Below are positions 33,145 through 41,811 of a DNA stretch of 41,811 bases, piece by piece. The DNA is taken from positions 1 through 41,811 of the forward strand of contig NZ_JWLD01000053.1 in assembly GCF_000813725.1 (NCBI RefSeq). The letters run 5' to 3'. Within the stretch, counting starts at the first letter, position 1; every line of letters starts with the position of its first letter. The position numbers and the translations under genes were made by a program. The stretch is from Leisingera sp. ANG-Vp. GTDB lineage: Bacteria; Pseudomonadota; Alphaproteobacteria; Rhodobacterales; Rhodobacteraceae. The notes beneath the pieces are model-generated. The model saw only the letters and a program-made list of their open reading frames with translations. It was not told where the DNA came from and did no database searches.

Positions 33145-34446
33145 TCACCCGTTCAGCGCGTCCAGCCGGGCTGTGACCGACAGCCCGTGCGCTTCCAGGC
33201 TTTCGCTGTTTGCCAGCACCTCTGCCGCCGGGCCAATGGCCCGCAGCGAGTCCGGCGTCATCTGGCTCAGCGTGGTGCGTTTGAGGAAATCCATCACCGA
33301 GAGACCAGAGGAAAACCGGGCTGAACGGGCCGTTGGCAGCACGTGGTTGGGGCCGCCGACATAGTCGCCAATGGCCTCGGGCGTGTACTGGCCCAGGAAG
33401 ATGGCGCCGGCATGGACCGTTTTCCCGCTCAAAGCCACAGGATCCGCGACGCAAAGCTCCAGATGCTCAGGGGCCACCCGGTTGGACAGCACGGCCGCCT
33501 CATCCAGATCGCGCACAGTGATCACTGCGCCGAAATCGCGCCAGGAGGCGCCGGCAATGGCGCGGCGCTCCAGCGTTTGCAGGCGTTTTTCCACAGCTTC
33601 GGCCACCGCCTGGCCAAAAGCCTCATCATCGGTGATCAGAATCGACTGGGCGCTTTCGTCGTGCTCGGCCTGGCTCATCAGGTCCAGCGCGATCCAGTCC
33701 GGATTGTTGTCCTTGTCCGCAATCACCAGGATTTCCGAAGGCCCGGCAATCATGTCGATGCCGACCTTTCCGAAGACCCGGCGCTTGGCTGCCGCGACAA
33801 AGGCGTTGCCCGGACCGGTGATCTTGTCCACCGGGGCAATGCTCTCGGTGCCATAGGCCAGCGCCGCCACGGCCTGTGCGCCGCCGACCCGGTAAATCTC
33901 ATCAACACCCGACAGCCTTGCCGCCAGCAGCACCAGCGGATTGATCTGCCCGTCCGGCGCAGGCACGGTGATCGCCAGCCGCTCCACACCTGCCACCTTG
34001 GCTGGAATGGCGTTCATCAGCACTGACGACGGATAAGAGGCCAGCCCGCCCGGCACATAGAGCCCTGCCGCAGAGACGGCCGACCAGCGCCAGCCCAGGG
34101 TCGCACCGCTCTCGTCTGTCCATTGCGCATTCTCCGGCATCTGGCGCGCGTGATAGGCGCGGATGCGCTCCGCTGCCAGTTCCAGCGCTTCGCGTTCTTC
34201 GGCAGAGACCGCCGCGATGGCTGCATCCACCTCGGCATCAGTGAAACGCAGCCCCGAGGGCTGCAGCTCCAGCCGGTCGAATTTTGCGGTCAGCTCCACC
34301 AGTGCCGCATCTCCACGGCTGCGCACATCATCGATGATCCCGGCGACAATGGCATCCACATCCGGGCTGTCCTCGCGCTTGGCGCCCAGGAGCGCGGTGA
34401 AGGACTGCTCGAAATCGGAATCGGCGGTGTTCAGAAACTGCGGCAT
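33145..34446 (-). CDS. hisD: Histidinol dehydrogenase
   Basis: A 433-residue enzyme oxidising L-histidinol to L-histidine in two NAD-dependent steps. Landmarks are [91 protein letters not shown] (zinc-binding and catalytic region) and APEHLEL with the catalytic Glu-His. The start is ATG 34446 (AAAGGAGATCCC upstream), not the upstream in-frame ATGs at 34470 or 34494. In Roseobacters it commonly lies between murA/DUF2948 and UPF0262, as here, apart from the his operon. Confidence 0.96.
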   Translation of the reverse strand: MPQFLNTADSDFEQSFTALLGAKREDSPDVDAIVAGIIDDVRSRGDAALVELTAKFDRLELQPSGLRFTDAEVDAAIAAVSAEEREALELAAERIRAYHARQMPENAQWTDESGATLGWRWSAVSAAGLYVPGGLASYPSSVLMNAIPAKVAGVERLAITVPAPDGQINPLVLLAARLSGVDEIYRVGGAQAVAALAYGTESIAPVDKITGPGNAFVAAAKRRVFGKVGIDMIAGPSEILVIADKDNNPDWIALDLMSQAEHDESAQSILITDDEAFGQAVAEAVEKRLQTLERRAIAGASWRDFGAVITVRDLDEAAVLSNRVAPEHLELCVADPVALSGKTVHAGAIFLGQYTPEAIGDYVGGPNHVLPTARSARFSSGLSVMDFLKRTTLSQMTPDSLRAIGPAAEVLANSESLEAHGLSVTARLDALNG

Positions 34447-34530
34447 CGGGATCTCCTTTGGCCCCCGCATAGCGGCATGGGGGCGGAGCCTCAAGAATTA
34501 TGGCGCCAGGCGGTGCAAATGGACGCAAGC

Positions 34531-34599
34531 GAGGGGCGCCGCCCCTCTTGGCCTGCGGCCAATTCACCCCGGGCGTATTTGAAACCAGAAAGAAGCAGC
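34531..34599 (-). repeat. Intergenic palindromic element, copy B
   Basis: Read on the minus strand after the GNAT gene: CTGCTTCTTTCTGG, AAATACGCCCGGGGTGAA, then stems TTGGCC-GCA-GGCCAA (34548-34562) and GAGGGGC-GGC-GCCCCTC (34531-34547). The conserved frame is that of copy A, while the first stem differs on both arms, which indicates compensatory change. The element lies between GNAT and hisD. Confidence 0.75.
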
Positions 34600-34608
34600 A
34601 GTCCGGCT

Positions 34609-35124
34609 TCAGCCGAAGCCTTTGCGCATCGGGATACAGGACACGCCGCAGCAGGCCTCGGGCTCGTCCAGAGGACGCCATCCTCTTGCGCGATAGAATT
34701 CAAGCGCCGTGCGGGTGGCATTCAGCCGCCCCTCGCGGCAGCCAGCTTCCTGCAGCTGCGTTTCCAGATGGCTCAGCATTGCCGAGCCTGCCCCCAATCC
34801 GGCAGCCGGCGGGCAGGTATAGAGGAGAGAAATGGCCCCATCAGGCGCTATGCCGCACACACCGGCTGCTGCCCCGTTTTGGATTGCCAGCCAGTAGCGG
34901 CCGGGGCCGCCGACCCATTTCCGGATCTGATCCGGGGACTTATCCGCCGTCCAATCTGCGATCCGTGCGGCATCGCCCAGGTGGTCGGCATGGCAGAGCT
35001 CCCGGATCGAGGCCGTCAGGATGCGGCTCATGTCAAAAACGTCAAAGACGGTGGCCGGGCGGATCTGCAGCTGCGGCACTGCAACAGGCGCGAAGGCCTG
35101 CGAAATGCCGCGCTTGTTCTGCAC
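34609..35124 (-). CDS. GNAT family N-acetyltransferase (second copy)
   Basis: A 171-residue GNAT protein with IRPATVFDVFDMSRILTASIRELC, AIQNGAAAGVCGIAPDGAISLLYTCPPAAGLGAGSAMLSHLE (the acetyl-CoA motif as AGLGAG) and ATRTALEFYRARGWRP. The start is GTG 35124, 3 bases after the DUF2948 stop, as no earlier ATG exists. It is a late member of the murA-DUF2948-GNAT run. Its substrate is unknown. Confidence 0.88.
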   Translation of the reverse strand: MQNKRGISQAFAPVAVPQLQIRPATVFDVFDMSRILTASIRELCHADHLGDAARIADWTADKSPDQIRKWVGGPGRYWLAIQNGAAAGVCGIAPDGAISLLYTCPPAAGLGAGSAMLSHLETQLQEAGCREGRLNATRTALEFYRARGWRPLDEPEACCGVSCIPMRKGFG

Positions 35125-35127
35125 CGG

Positions 35128-35603
35128 TCAGTCCCCGTGGTCCGGCGCCTGGCCAGATGGGGCGCGATAGGGGCGGGTGACATCGCGCAGGGAAACTTCC
35201 AGCGCTTCGACCGACAAACGCAGGGCCCCGTCGCCTGCCAGGGTCAGCAGCACATGGCCGGTGCCGTCTTCACCGGGCTCGAAACTGACCGAGAGCAGCG
35301 AAAGAATCAGATCCTTGTCCTTGCGGTCCACCCCTTGGGAGGAAACCCCCAGCACATTGTTCACCACCAGAAGCGACTGCACCCGCTCATAGGCCCGGCC
35401 GCGGCGTTCTGCAGCGTCGCGGTCTTCCCAGCGGAACCGGTTGAGCAAAAGGGCAAAGCGGCGCTCGGAAGCGCGCCAGCTCATTTCGGTGACCGGAAAC
35501 ACCGCGTCCTGCAGCAGCGAGGAGACGACCTTGAGGTCCTCCTCCTCCATGGCGCCCAGGTTCAGCGGAACCTCACGGCCGTCGTCAAAGCTTGCATCCG
35601 CCA

Positions 35604-35604
<1 letters not shown>
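35128..35604 (-). CDS. DUF2948 family protein
   Basis: A 158-residue protein with the DUF2948 features MEEEDLKVVSSLLQDAVFPVTEM, WRASERRFALLLNRFRWEDRDA, RVQSLLVVNNVLGVSSQGVDRKDKDLILSLLSVSFEPGEDGTGHVLLTLAGDGALRL. It has no signal or membrane segment. The function is unknown, but the family is found next to murA across Rhodobacteraceae. ATG 35604 overlaps the murA stop (ATGA); an immediately preceding GTG could serve instead. Confidence 0.9.
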
Positions 35605-36872
<1,268 letters not shown>

Positions 36873-36878
36873 CTGCCG

Positions 36879-37034
36879 TTACTCTCCGCTTTTGCCCGTA
36901 TCCTGGTCCTGCTTATCCGCCCGCGCCTTGGCCTGTGCCTTGCGCCGGGCCATGTTAGCCTTGAGCGCCGCCTTCAGCCGGTCTTCGCGGGAGGCCGCTG
37001 AGCCGTCGTTTTTCGGTGTTTTCTTCTCTGCCAT
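36879..37034 (-). CDS. Small basic protein of unknown function
   Basis: A 51-residue, Lys/Arg/Ala-rich protein beginning MAEKKTPKND and containing ASREDRLKAALKANMARRKAQAKARADK, a highly helical stretch. It recalls small conserved Rhodobacteraceae proteins ending in MARRKAQAKAR-type repeats. The start is ATG 37034; longer readings run through the region between this gene and tRNA-Thr. It lies 6 bases upstream of murA on the same strand, probably in the same transcript. No function is known. Confidence 0.75.
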   Translation of the reverse strand: MAEKKTPKNDGSAASREDRLKAALKANMARRKAQAKARADKQDQDTGKSGE

Positions 37035-37119
37035 AAGACTTCTGTAACTTAGTGCGAAAAAACCGTCCAGAATGCTCTTGCGCCCCTCCGCGTTTATGCC
37101 TAAAAGCCCCCTCACCGGC

Positions 37120-37194
<75 letters not shown>

Positions 37195-37678
37195 TCTTCC
37201 AAAAAACAAACGATTTCAAAGACCTGCAGCTGACTAGCACTGCTGTTTGACGCGCTTTCTGCCCGTGCCTGCGTCCTTTGAGGGCAAGAGTTGCAGGAAA
37301 ATAAGGGAAAATTGCCGTCCCAGGCGGACAGCCGCCTCGCTGCAGCAGCAGAGCGTCTGCCCGCGCGGCGGGAGCGCTGCCCCACTGCGGTCCCGCTCCG
37401 GGCACTGCGGCCCGCCCGCTGCCGCTCCGGACAGGAGAATCATAGCGGAGCCGGATGATTCGCCCCTCCGCCGCAACGCCACAAACAAAAATGAACCGGC
37501 CTAAATGCGGCTTACAGCCCGGCAAATGACGCAAATCCGGGGTTCTGGAGCATATTTTAACGCGGCTGAAATGAATCCGCCTGACTGTCGTCTCCCATCT
37601 AGCGCCACCCAGCTGGCACCGCCGATGGCCATCGCAGGCTGACCGGCAGACTGAAATGTTGATGGGAACTACGCTGCA
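37195..37678 (+). other. Gap between tRNA-Thr and the chemoreceptor gene
   Basis: No convincing gene is visible in these 484 bases. The first half is GC-rich with imperfect dyads. The promoter of the chemoreceptor should lie in the last 150 bases, but no clear sigma motif was recognised. Confidence 0.5.
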
Positions 37679-40030
37679 ATGACTCGACTGTTTAAATTCT
37701 GGGGCAACATGCGATTAGGCCGCAAACTGCCCCTCTCCATCGCTGCTCCGACAATTCTTCTCACCCTTGCTTCCGGCTTTTTCTTTGCCTGGGAGGCCGG
37801 GCAGGCGCTGAAAGCCAATCGCGAAGCGGCTTATGCCACATTGCTGGAAGAGCGTAAGGAGGCACTGGAGAACTGGGTCGGAACCCTGCGTTCGCAAACC
37901 CGCACCTTGGTCGCCAGCAAAGCGGTTGAGACGGCCTTGCGCGATTTTTCCAACGGCTTCTACTCGCTGGGCGACGATCCCGCGGGTTACTTGCGCGCGA
38001 CTTATGCCGACGGCAACCCGAATCCTGCAGGCGAGCGGTACAAGCTGCTGGATGCCAAAGACAAATCCGCCTGGTCGATACGTCACAAGATGAACCACAC
38101 CGGCTTTGTCACATTCCTGGAGGAACAGGGTTTCCTGGACGCCTATCTTTTGGATGTGCAGGGCAACATGGTCTATTCAGTCCACAAGAATGAAGATTTT
38201 GCTCTGAATTACCTCGACGGCCCTTATAAAGACAGCGGCCTGGGCCAGGCTTTCCAAACGGCGCTTGAGCTGGAACAGGGCAATGTGTTCCTGTCGCAGA
38301 TGGCGGCCTATGAGGCCGATGGCGGTGCCGCCGCCATGTTTATTTCCTCACCGATCTTCAAGCGCGGCGCGATCATGGGCGCTTTGGTGCTGCGGGTACC
38401 GGTCGGCGACATTGCCGGCATCCTTTCGCATTCTTCTTTGCTTGGCGAAACCGGTCAGGCTTATTTGGTGCGCGGCGATGGCATTGCCCTGACCGCTTCC
38501 GATCGCGAAGGCGGCCATCAGATCCTGTCGCAGCTGCCGGACTTGCAGCAGATCGCAGCGGCCATCTCCGGCGGCGAAAGCAGTTTTTCCGGCACTCCCG
38601 GCCTCTCCGGCCAGCCGGTTGAAGCAATGGCCGCAGGCATCGGCCTGGAAGACCGGACCTGGGGCATCGTTCTGGAAGTGGACAGCGCCGAAGCGCTGGC
38701 CGCACAAAACAGCCTGTCCAACGCTGCCATGCTGCAGGCTGTTGGCGTGGCCCTGGCCGTGGCGCTGCTGTCCTGGATCGCAGCCCGCAGCATTGCCCGC
38801 AAAGTTTCAGCCCTGTCCGACAGCGTCGAGCATATCGCCGCCAAGGACTACAATCATCCGGTTGCCGGCAACGGCACCGGAGATGAATTCGGCAATATCG
38901 CGGGCATTCTTGAAGGCTTCAAAACCGACCTGCAAAACGCGCAGATTGCCGAAGAAGAGCGGGCCGAAGCACAGCGGGAACAGGATCTGGTTGTGAACGA
39001 GCTGCGCAACGGGCTCACGCATCTGGCGAAGGGCGATTTCTCGAGCACAATCGAAACTCCGTTCCCCGAAGCCTACAAAGGCCTGCGCCTCGACTTCAAT
39101 CAGACGGTCGATACGCTGAACGCAACCGTGCGCGAGGTGGTGGAAGCCACCACCAGTATCCGCAGCGGCACCCATGAGATCAGCCAGGCCTCGGACGACC
39201 TGTCGCAGCGCACCGAAAGCCAGGCGGCAACGCTGGAGCAGACCGCAGCGGCGCTGGATCAGATGACCGCCAGCGTCAAGGCAGCAGCCGATGGCGCGCG
39301 CGGGGTGGAAAACGCCATGAACGAAGCCCGCGACGAGGCAAAAACCAGCGGTGAAGTTGTTCAGAACGCCGTCGCCGCAATGACCGAGATCGAGCAATCC
39401 TCGGCACATATCTCGCAGATCATCACCGTGATCGACGACATCGCCTTCCAAACCAACCTGCTGGCGCTCAACGCCGGGGTCGAGGCTGCCCGCGCGGGGG
39501 AAGCAGGCCGCGGCTTTGCAGTGGTGGCCTCGGAAGTGCGGGCGCTGGCGCAGCGCTCCTCGGATGCGGCGATGGAAATCAAAACCCTGATCTCCAACTC
39601 CGGCGAGCAGGTGGAGAAAGGTGTCGATCTGGTCGGCAAGGCCGGCGAAGCGCTGAACAGCATCGTCACGCAGGTCACCCATATTTCAGGGCTGGTCTCG
39701 GGTATTGCCGAAGGCGCCGCCGAGCAGTCCACCGGCATTGGAGAGATCAACACCGGCGTCATGCAGCTGGATCAGGTAACCCAGCAAAACGCCGCTATGG
39801 TGGAACAGATGACTGCTGCGGGCCAGCTGCTGAATGGTGACGCCTCCAAACTGGCGGGACTGGTTGCTCAGTTCAACGTCGGGGAGGAGATGGCTGCACC
39901 GCCTCAGGCGGCCGAACCGGAGCTGCCTTCCGCGCACGGGTCCGGCTGGGATGATCTGGAGGCGGATGAACCCGCCGCCCTTCCAGCCTCAGACGGGTCC
40001 GCCGCATTGGCGAAATGGCAGGACTTCTAG
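37679..40030 (+). CDS. Methyl-accepting chemotaxis protein
   Basis: A 783-residue chemoreceptor. A first membrane helix (about residues 17-38) is followed by a periplasmic sensor (40-340) rich in VFLSQ and YLVRGDGIALTAS segments, as in a Cache-type domain. Then come a second membrane helix (about 345-368), a HAMP domain (370-425), and the cytoplasmic coiled coil with the signalling tip DIAFQTNLLALNAGVEAARAG (585-605). The C terminus ends KWQDF, matching the xWxxF-type CheR tether, which favours an adaptation-competent receptor. ATG 37679 is used; a second possible start is ATG 37709 (preceded by GGGG). No che genes are in the window, and the ligand is unknown. Confidence 0.94.
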   Translation: MTRLFKFWGNMRLGRKLPLSIAAPTILLTLASGFFFAWEAGQALKANREAAYATLLEERKEALENWVGTLRSQTRTLVASKAVETALRDFSNGFYSLGDDPAGYLRATYADGNPNPAGERYKLLDAKDKSAWSIRHKMNHTGFVTFLEEQGFLDAYLLDVQGNMVYSVHKNEDFALNYLDGPYKDSGLGQAFQTALELEQGNVFLSQMAAYEADGGAAAMFISSPIFKRGAIMGALVLRVPVGDIAGILSHSSLLGETGQAYLVRGDGIALTASDREGGHQILSQLPDLQQIAAAISGGESSFSGTPGLSGQPVEAMAAGIGLEDRTWGIVLEVDSAEALAAQNSLSNAAMLQAVGVALAVALLSWIAARSIARKVSALSDSVEHIAAKDYNHPVAGNGTGDEFGNIAGILEGFKTDLQNAQIAEEERAEAQREQDLVVNELRNGLTHLAKGDFSSTIETPFPEAYKGLRLDFNQTVDTLNATVREVVEATTSIRSGTHEISQASDDLSQRTESQAATLEQTAAALDQMTASVKAAADGARGVENAMNEARDEAKTSGEVVQNAVAAMTEIEQSSAHISQIITVIDDIAFQTNLLALNAGVEAARAGEAGRGFAVVASEVRALAQRSSDAAMEIKTLISNSGEQVEKGVDLVGKAGEALNSIVTQVTHISGLVSGIAEGAAEQSTGIGEINTGVMQLDQVTQQNAAMVEQMTAAGQLLNGDASKLAGLVAQFNVGEEMAAPPQAAEPELPSAHGSGWDDLEADEPAALPASDGSAALAKWQDF

Positions 40031-40189
40031 TCCTGCCAGCCCCCCGCCCGCCAGGCAGGGCCAGTGAGGGAAAGAGTTGAGAATTCCCGCCAATCGGACT
40101 TTAAAGAGGTTTTAGGACAGAACACGGGGCTTGGCATGCCGTGCCCCCAGCCTCCCGGCGGTGTTTCACGCAAAGGCAAAGGTGACTAG
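40031..40189 (+). other. Gap before the CHASE-PAS gene
   Basis: No gene or clear terminator is present. AAAGGTGA, at the end of the gap, is the ribosome site of the next gene. Confidence 0.4.
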
Positions 40190-41811
40190 ATGGCCGTGTT
40201 CAAACTACCCGGAACCTGGCTGCGGGCGCTCGGCAACCGGACGCATCTGCCCGCGCTGCTTGCTCTGGCCGTTGTTTGCGCTGCGGGCTACTTTGCCGAA
40301 CGGCAGAACGCAACTATCCACCACCAATCAGAACGTGCCGAGGTCCAGCGCAAAGCCGGGCTGATCAAGTCCCGCCTGGAAGGGCAATTGAACGGCGACT
40401 ACCAGCGCCTGCGCGGGCTTGCAGCGGTGCTGGCCATCGAGCCTGATATGCAGCAAGACCAGTTCAGCAGGCTGGCAGGACAGGTGCTCGAAGGCCAAAC
40501 TGCCATTCGCCACATTGCTGCAGCTCCGGGCCTGGTGATTTCACTGATCCACCCCATTGCCGGAAATGAATCGGCCCTCGGGCTGGACTACAATAAAAAT
40601 GACGCACAGCGCGAAGCGGCCTACCGGGTGCGCGACAGCGGCGAAATGGTGCTGGCCGGCCCGGTAAAGCTGGTGCAGGGCGGGTCGGGGTTCATCTACC
40701 GGCTGCCAATCTTCACCGGGGCCGGGACTGAGCGGCGTTTTTGGGGCATCCTGTCCGCGGTTGTCGAGACCAAGACACTCTATGCCGCCACCGGCCTGGA
40801 AGGCAGCAGCAATGGGCTTGAACTTGCTCTGACCGGCCAGGACGGCACCGGCGCGGCGGGGCGGCAGTTTTTCGGTGCTGCCGGCACGCTGGCCGGCGAT
40901 CAGGTGCTGCTGGACATCAACCTGCCGGCTGGCGCCTGGCAACTGGCCGCCCGGCCCCAGGGCGGCTGGCAGGAGCAGCCCGGCAATCTGTGGCCATTGC
41001 GGCTGGCACTGCTGGGTGCCGGGATGCTGATCGTCTTCCCGACCTTCCTGGCCGGCAGGCTGTCTGCGGCCCGCCAGATAGCGATCGGCAAACTGCGCCG
41101 GCGGGAAACGGAGCTGGAAGCGGTCTCGCGGCGGCTGGAAATTGCGGTCAAGACCTCGCGGGTCGGGATCTGGGAATGCTGTACGGAGAACCTGAGCGTC
41201 AGCTGGGACAGCCGGATGCATGAACTTTATGACGCACCCAAGGAAAACGGCCCTCTGACCGGAAACGACTGGAGCGCCAGGCTGCACCCGCAGGACCGCG
41301 ACCGGGTCATGCAGGCGCTGACGGCGGCGGAACAGGGCAAGACGAATTTTGCCGCGGAGTTCCGTATCGTGCTGGACAACGGAACCGTTAAACACATCCG
41401 GGCGCTGGCCAGCCCATTCAAAGACACTCAGGGACGTGACTGGATGATAGGCGTCAACTGGAATGTGTCCGAAGATGTCCATCTGCGCGAGGAACTGATC
41501 CGCGCCAACCAGAAACTGTCCGAACGCAACAGCGAACTTAAACAAGGCAAGCAGGCCCTCGAACGGGCGCATGCCGAACTGCAGAAACAGCAGGAAGAGC
41601 TTCACCGCCTGTCGCTGGTCGCCAAACACGCCTCAGACAGCATCATACTTACTGATGCGCAGCGGCGTATCCTCTGGGTCAATGACGCGTTCACCCGTGC
41701 CACCGGCTATGCCGGAATTGAGGCCGTCGGCCGGACACCGTCCGACCTGCTGGATGGCCCCAAGACCGATTTGGGCGTGATCCGGGAAATGAACCGCCAT
41801 AAGGACAGCGG
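40190..41811 (+). CDS. CHASE-PAS signalling protein (truncated by window end)
   Basis: The reading frame from ATG 40190 (AAAGGTGACTAG upstream) stays open to the window edge, 540 codons so far. Near the N terminus is a hydrophobic anchor (LPALLALAVVCAAGYF, residues 20-35). An extracytoplasmic CHASE domain follows (RLRGLAAVLAIEPDM, HIAAAPGLVISLIHPIAGN, about 70-210), then a second membrane segment (about 265-285, LALLGAGMLIVFPTFLAG). A PAS/PAC domain spans about 310-430 (VGIWECC...VSWD), a coiled segment links to a second PAS domain (about 475-540). CHASE-PAS proteins end in histidine kinase or GGDEF/EAL output domains; the output lies outside the window. It follows the chemoreceptor by 159 bases. 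Confidence 0.88.
   Translation, partial: MAVFKLPGTWLRALGNRTHLPALLALAVVCAAGYFAERQNATIHHQSERAEVQRKAGLIKSRLEGQLNGDYQRLRGLAAVLAIEPDMQQDQFSRLAGQVLEGQTAIRHIAAAPGLVISLIHPIAGNESALGLDYNKNDAQREAAYRVRDSGEMVLAGPVKLVQGGSGFIYRLPIFTGAGTERRFWGILSAVVETKTLYAATGLEGSSNGLELALTGQDGTGAAGRQFFGAAGTLAGDQVLLDINLPAGAWQLAARPQGGWQEQPGNLWPLRLALLGAGMLIVFPTFLAGRLSAARQIAIGKLRRRETELEAVSRRLEIAVKTSRVGIWECCTENLSVSWDSRMHELYDAPKENGPLTGNDWSARLHPQDRDRVMQALTAAEQGKTNFAAEFRIVLDNGTVKHIRALASPFKDTQGRDWMIGVNWNVSEDVHLREELIRANQKLSERNSELKQGKQALERAHAELQKQQEELHRLSLVAKHASDSIILTDAQRRILWVNDAFTRATGYAGIEAVGRTPSDLLDGPKTDLGVIREMNRHKDS

Overview
The window looks like a chromosomal segment of a marine Rhodobacteraceae (Roseobacter group, Leisingera/Phaeobacter/Ruegeria-like). 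The evidence is high GC, tight gene packing with many ATGA or TGATG overlaps, and Roseobacter-type neighbourhoods: murA-DUF2948-hisD-UPF0262-phosphatase, infA-maf-RNase-yacG-tRNA-Phe, and a ChrR-RpoE singlet-oxygen locus. Genus-level placement is inference from protein recognition only.

Layout. (1) 1-3.6 kb: a catabolic unit of a DgcA/N-methylproline-demethylase-like flavoenzyme and a ProC-like reductase, divergent from a TetR repressor, with a perfect 20-bp palindrome between them. (2) 3.6-9.9 kb: a two-subunit NAD-dependent formate dehydrogenase (a fused diaphorase-type subunit and the Mo/W catalytic subunit), its probable LysR regulator and a MarR-like regulator. A cluster of perfect hairpins lies downstream of the catalytic subunit gene. 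(3) 10.2-17.7 kb: a decayed aldehyde dehydrogenase, an SDR, an L-carnitine/3-hydroxyacyl-CoA dehydrogenase-like gene, and a complete branched-chain 2-oxoacid dehydrogenase operon (E1 alpha, E1 beta, E2, E3). (4) 17.7-25.3 kb: the RpoE-ChrR regulon. A five-gene minus-strand operon (flavin amine oxidase, CFA-type methyltransferase, chalcone-isomerase-like protein, GPH/MFS transporter, DUF3833) and a divergent DUF1365-SDR pair share a 119-bp region carrying two back-to-back TGATCC-N18-TA promoters. A third such promoter precedes rpoE. (5) 25.6-37.2 kb: housekeeping genes with insertions: tRNA-Phe, yacG, a short RNase E/G, maf, infA, a nitrilase-family hydrolase, a lysine-rich coiled-coil protein of unknown function, GNAT, SnoaL, phosphatase, UPF0262, SDR, hisD, GNAT, DUF2948, murA and tRNA-Thr. 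(6) 37.7 kb to the end: a chemoreceptor with a C-terminal CheR-tether-like pentapeptide, followed by a CHASE-PAS signalling protein cut off by the window edge.

The most interesting part is the RpoE-ChrR lipid-modification regulon. Its sigma-factor promoters can be read directly from the sequence. Two of its enzymes resemble the methyl-branched/furan fatty acid enzymes UfaD and UfaM of Rhodobacter sphaeroides, and five co-regulated companions have no established role. Other notable observations are an intergenic palindromic element present twice with covarying stems, a telomere-like (GGCTTA)6 array beside tRNA-Phe, an ALDH gene fossil still overlapping the next start codon, and two genes in one reading frame separated only by TGA CGC.
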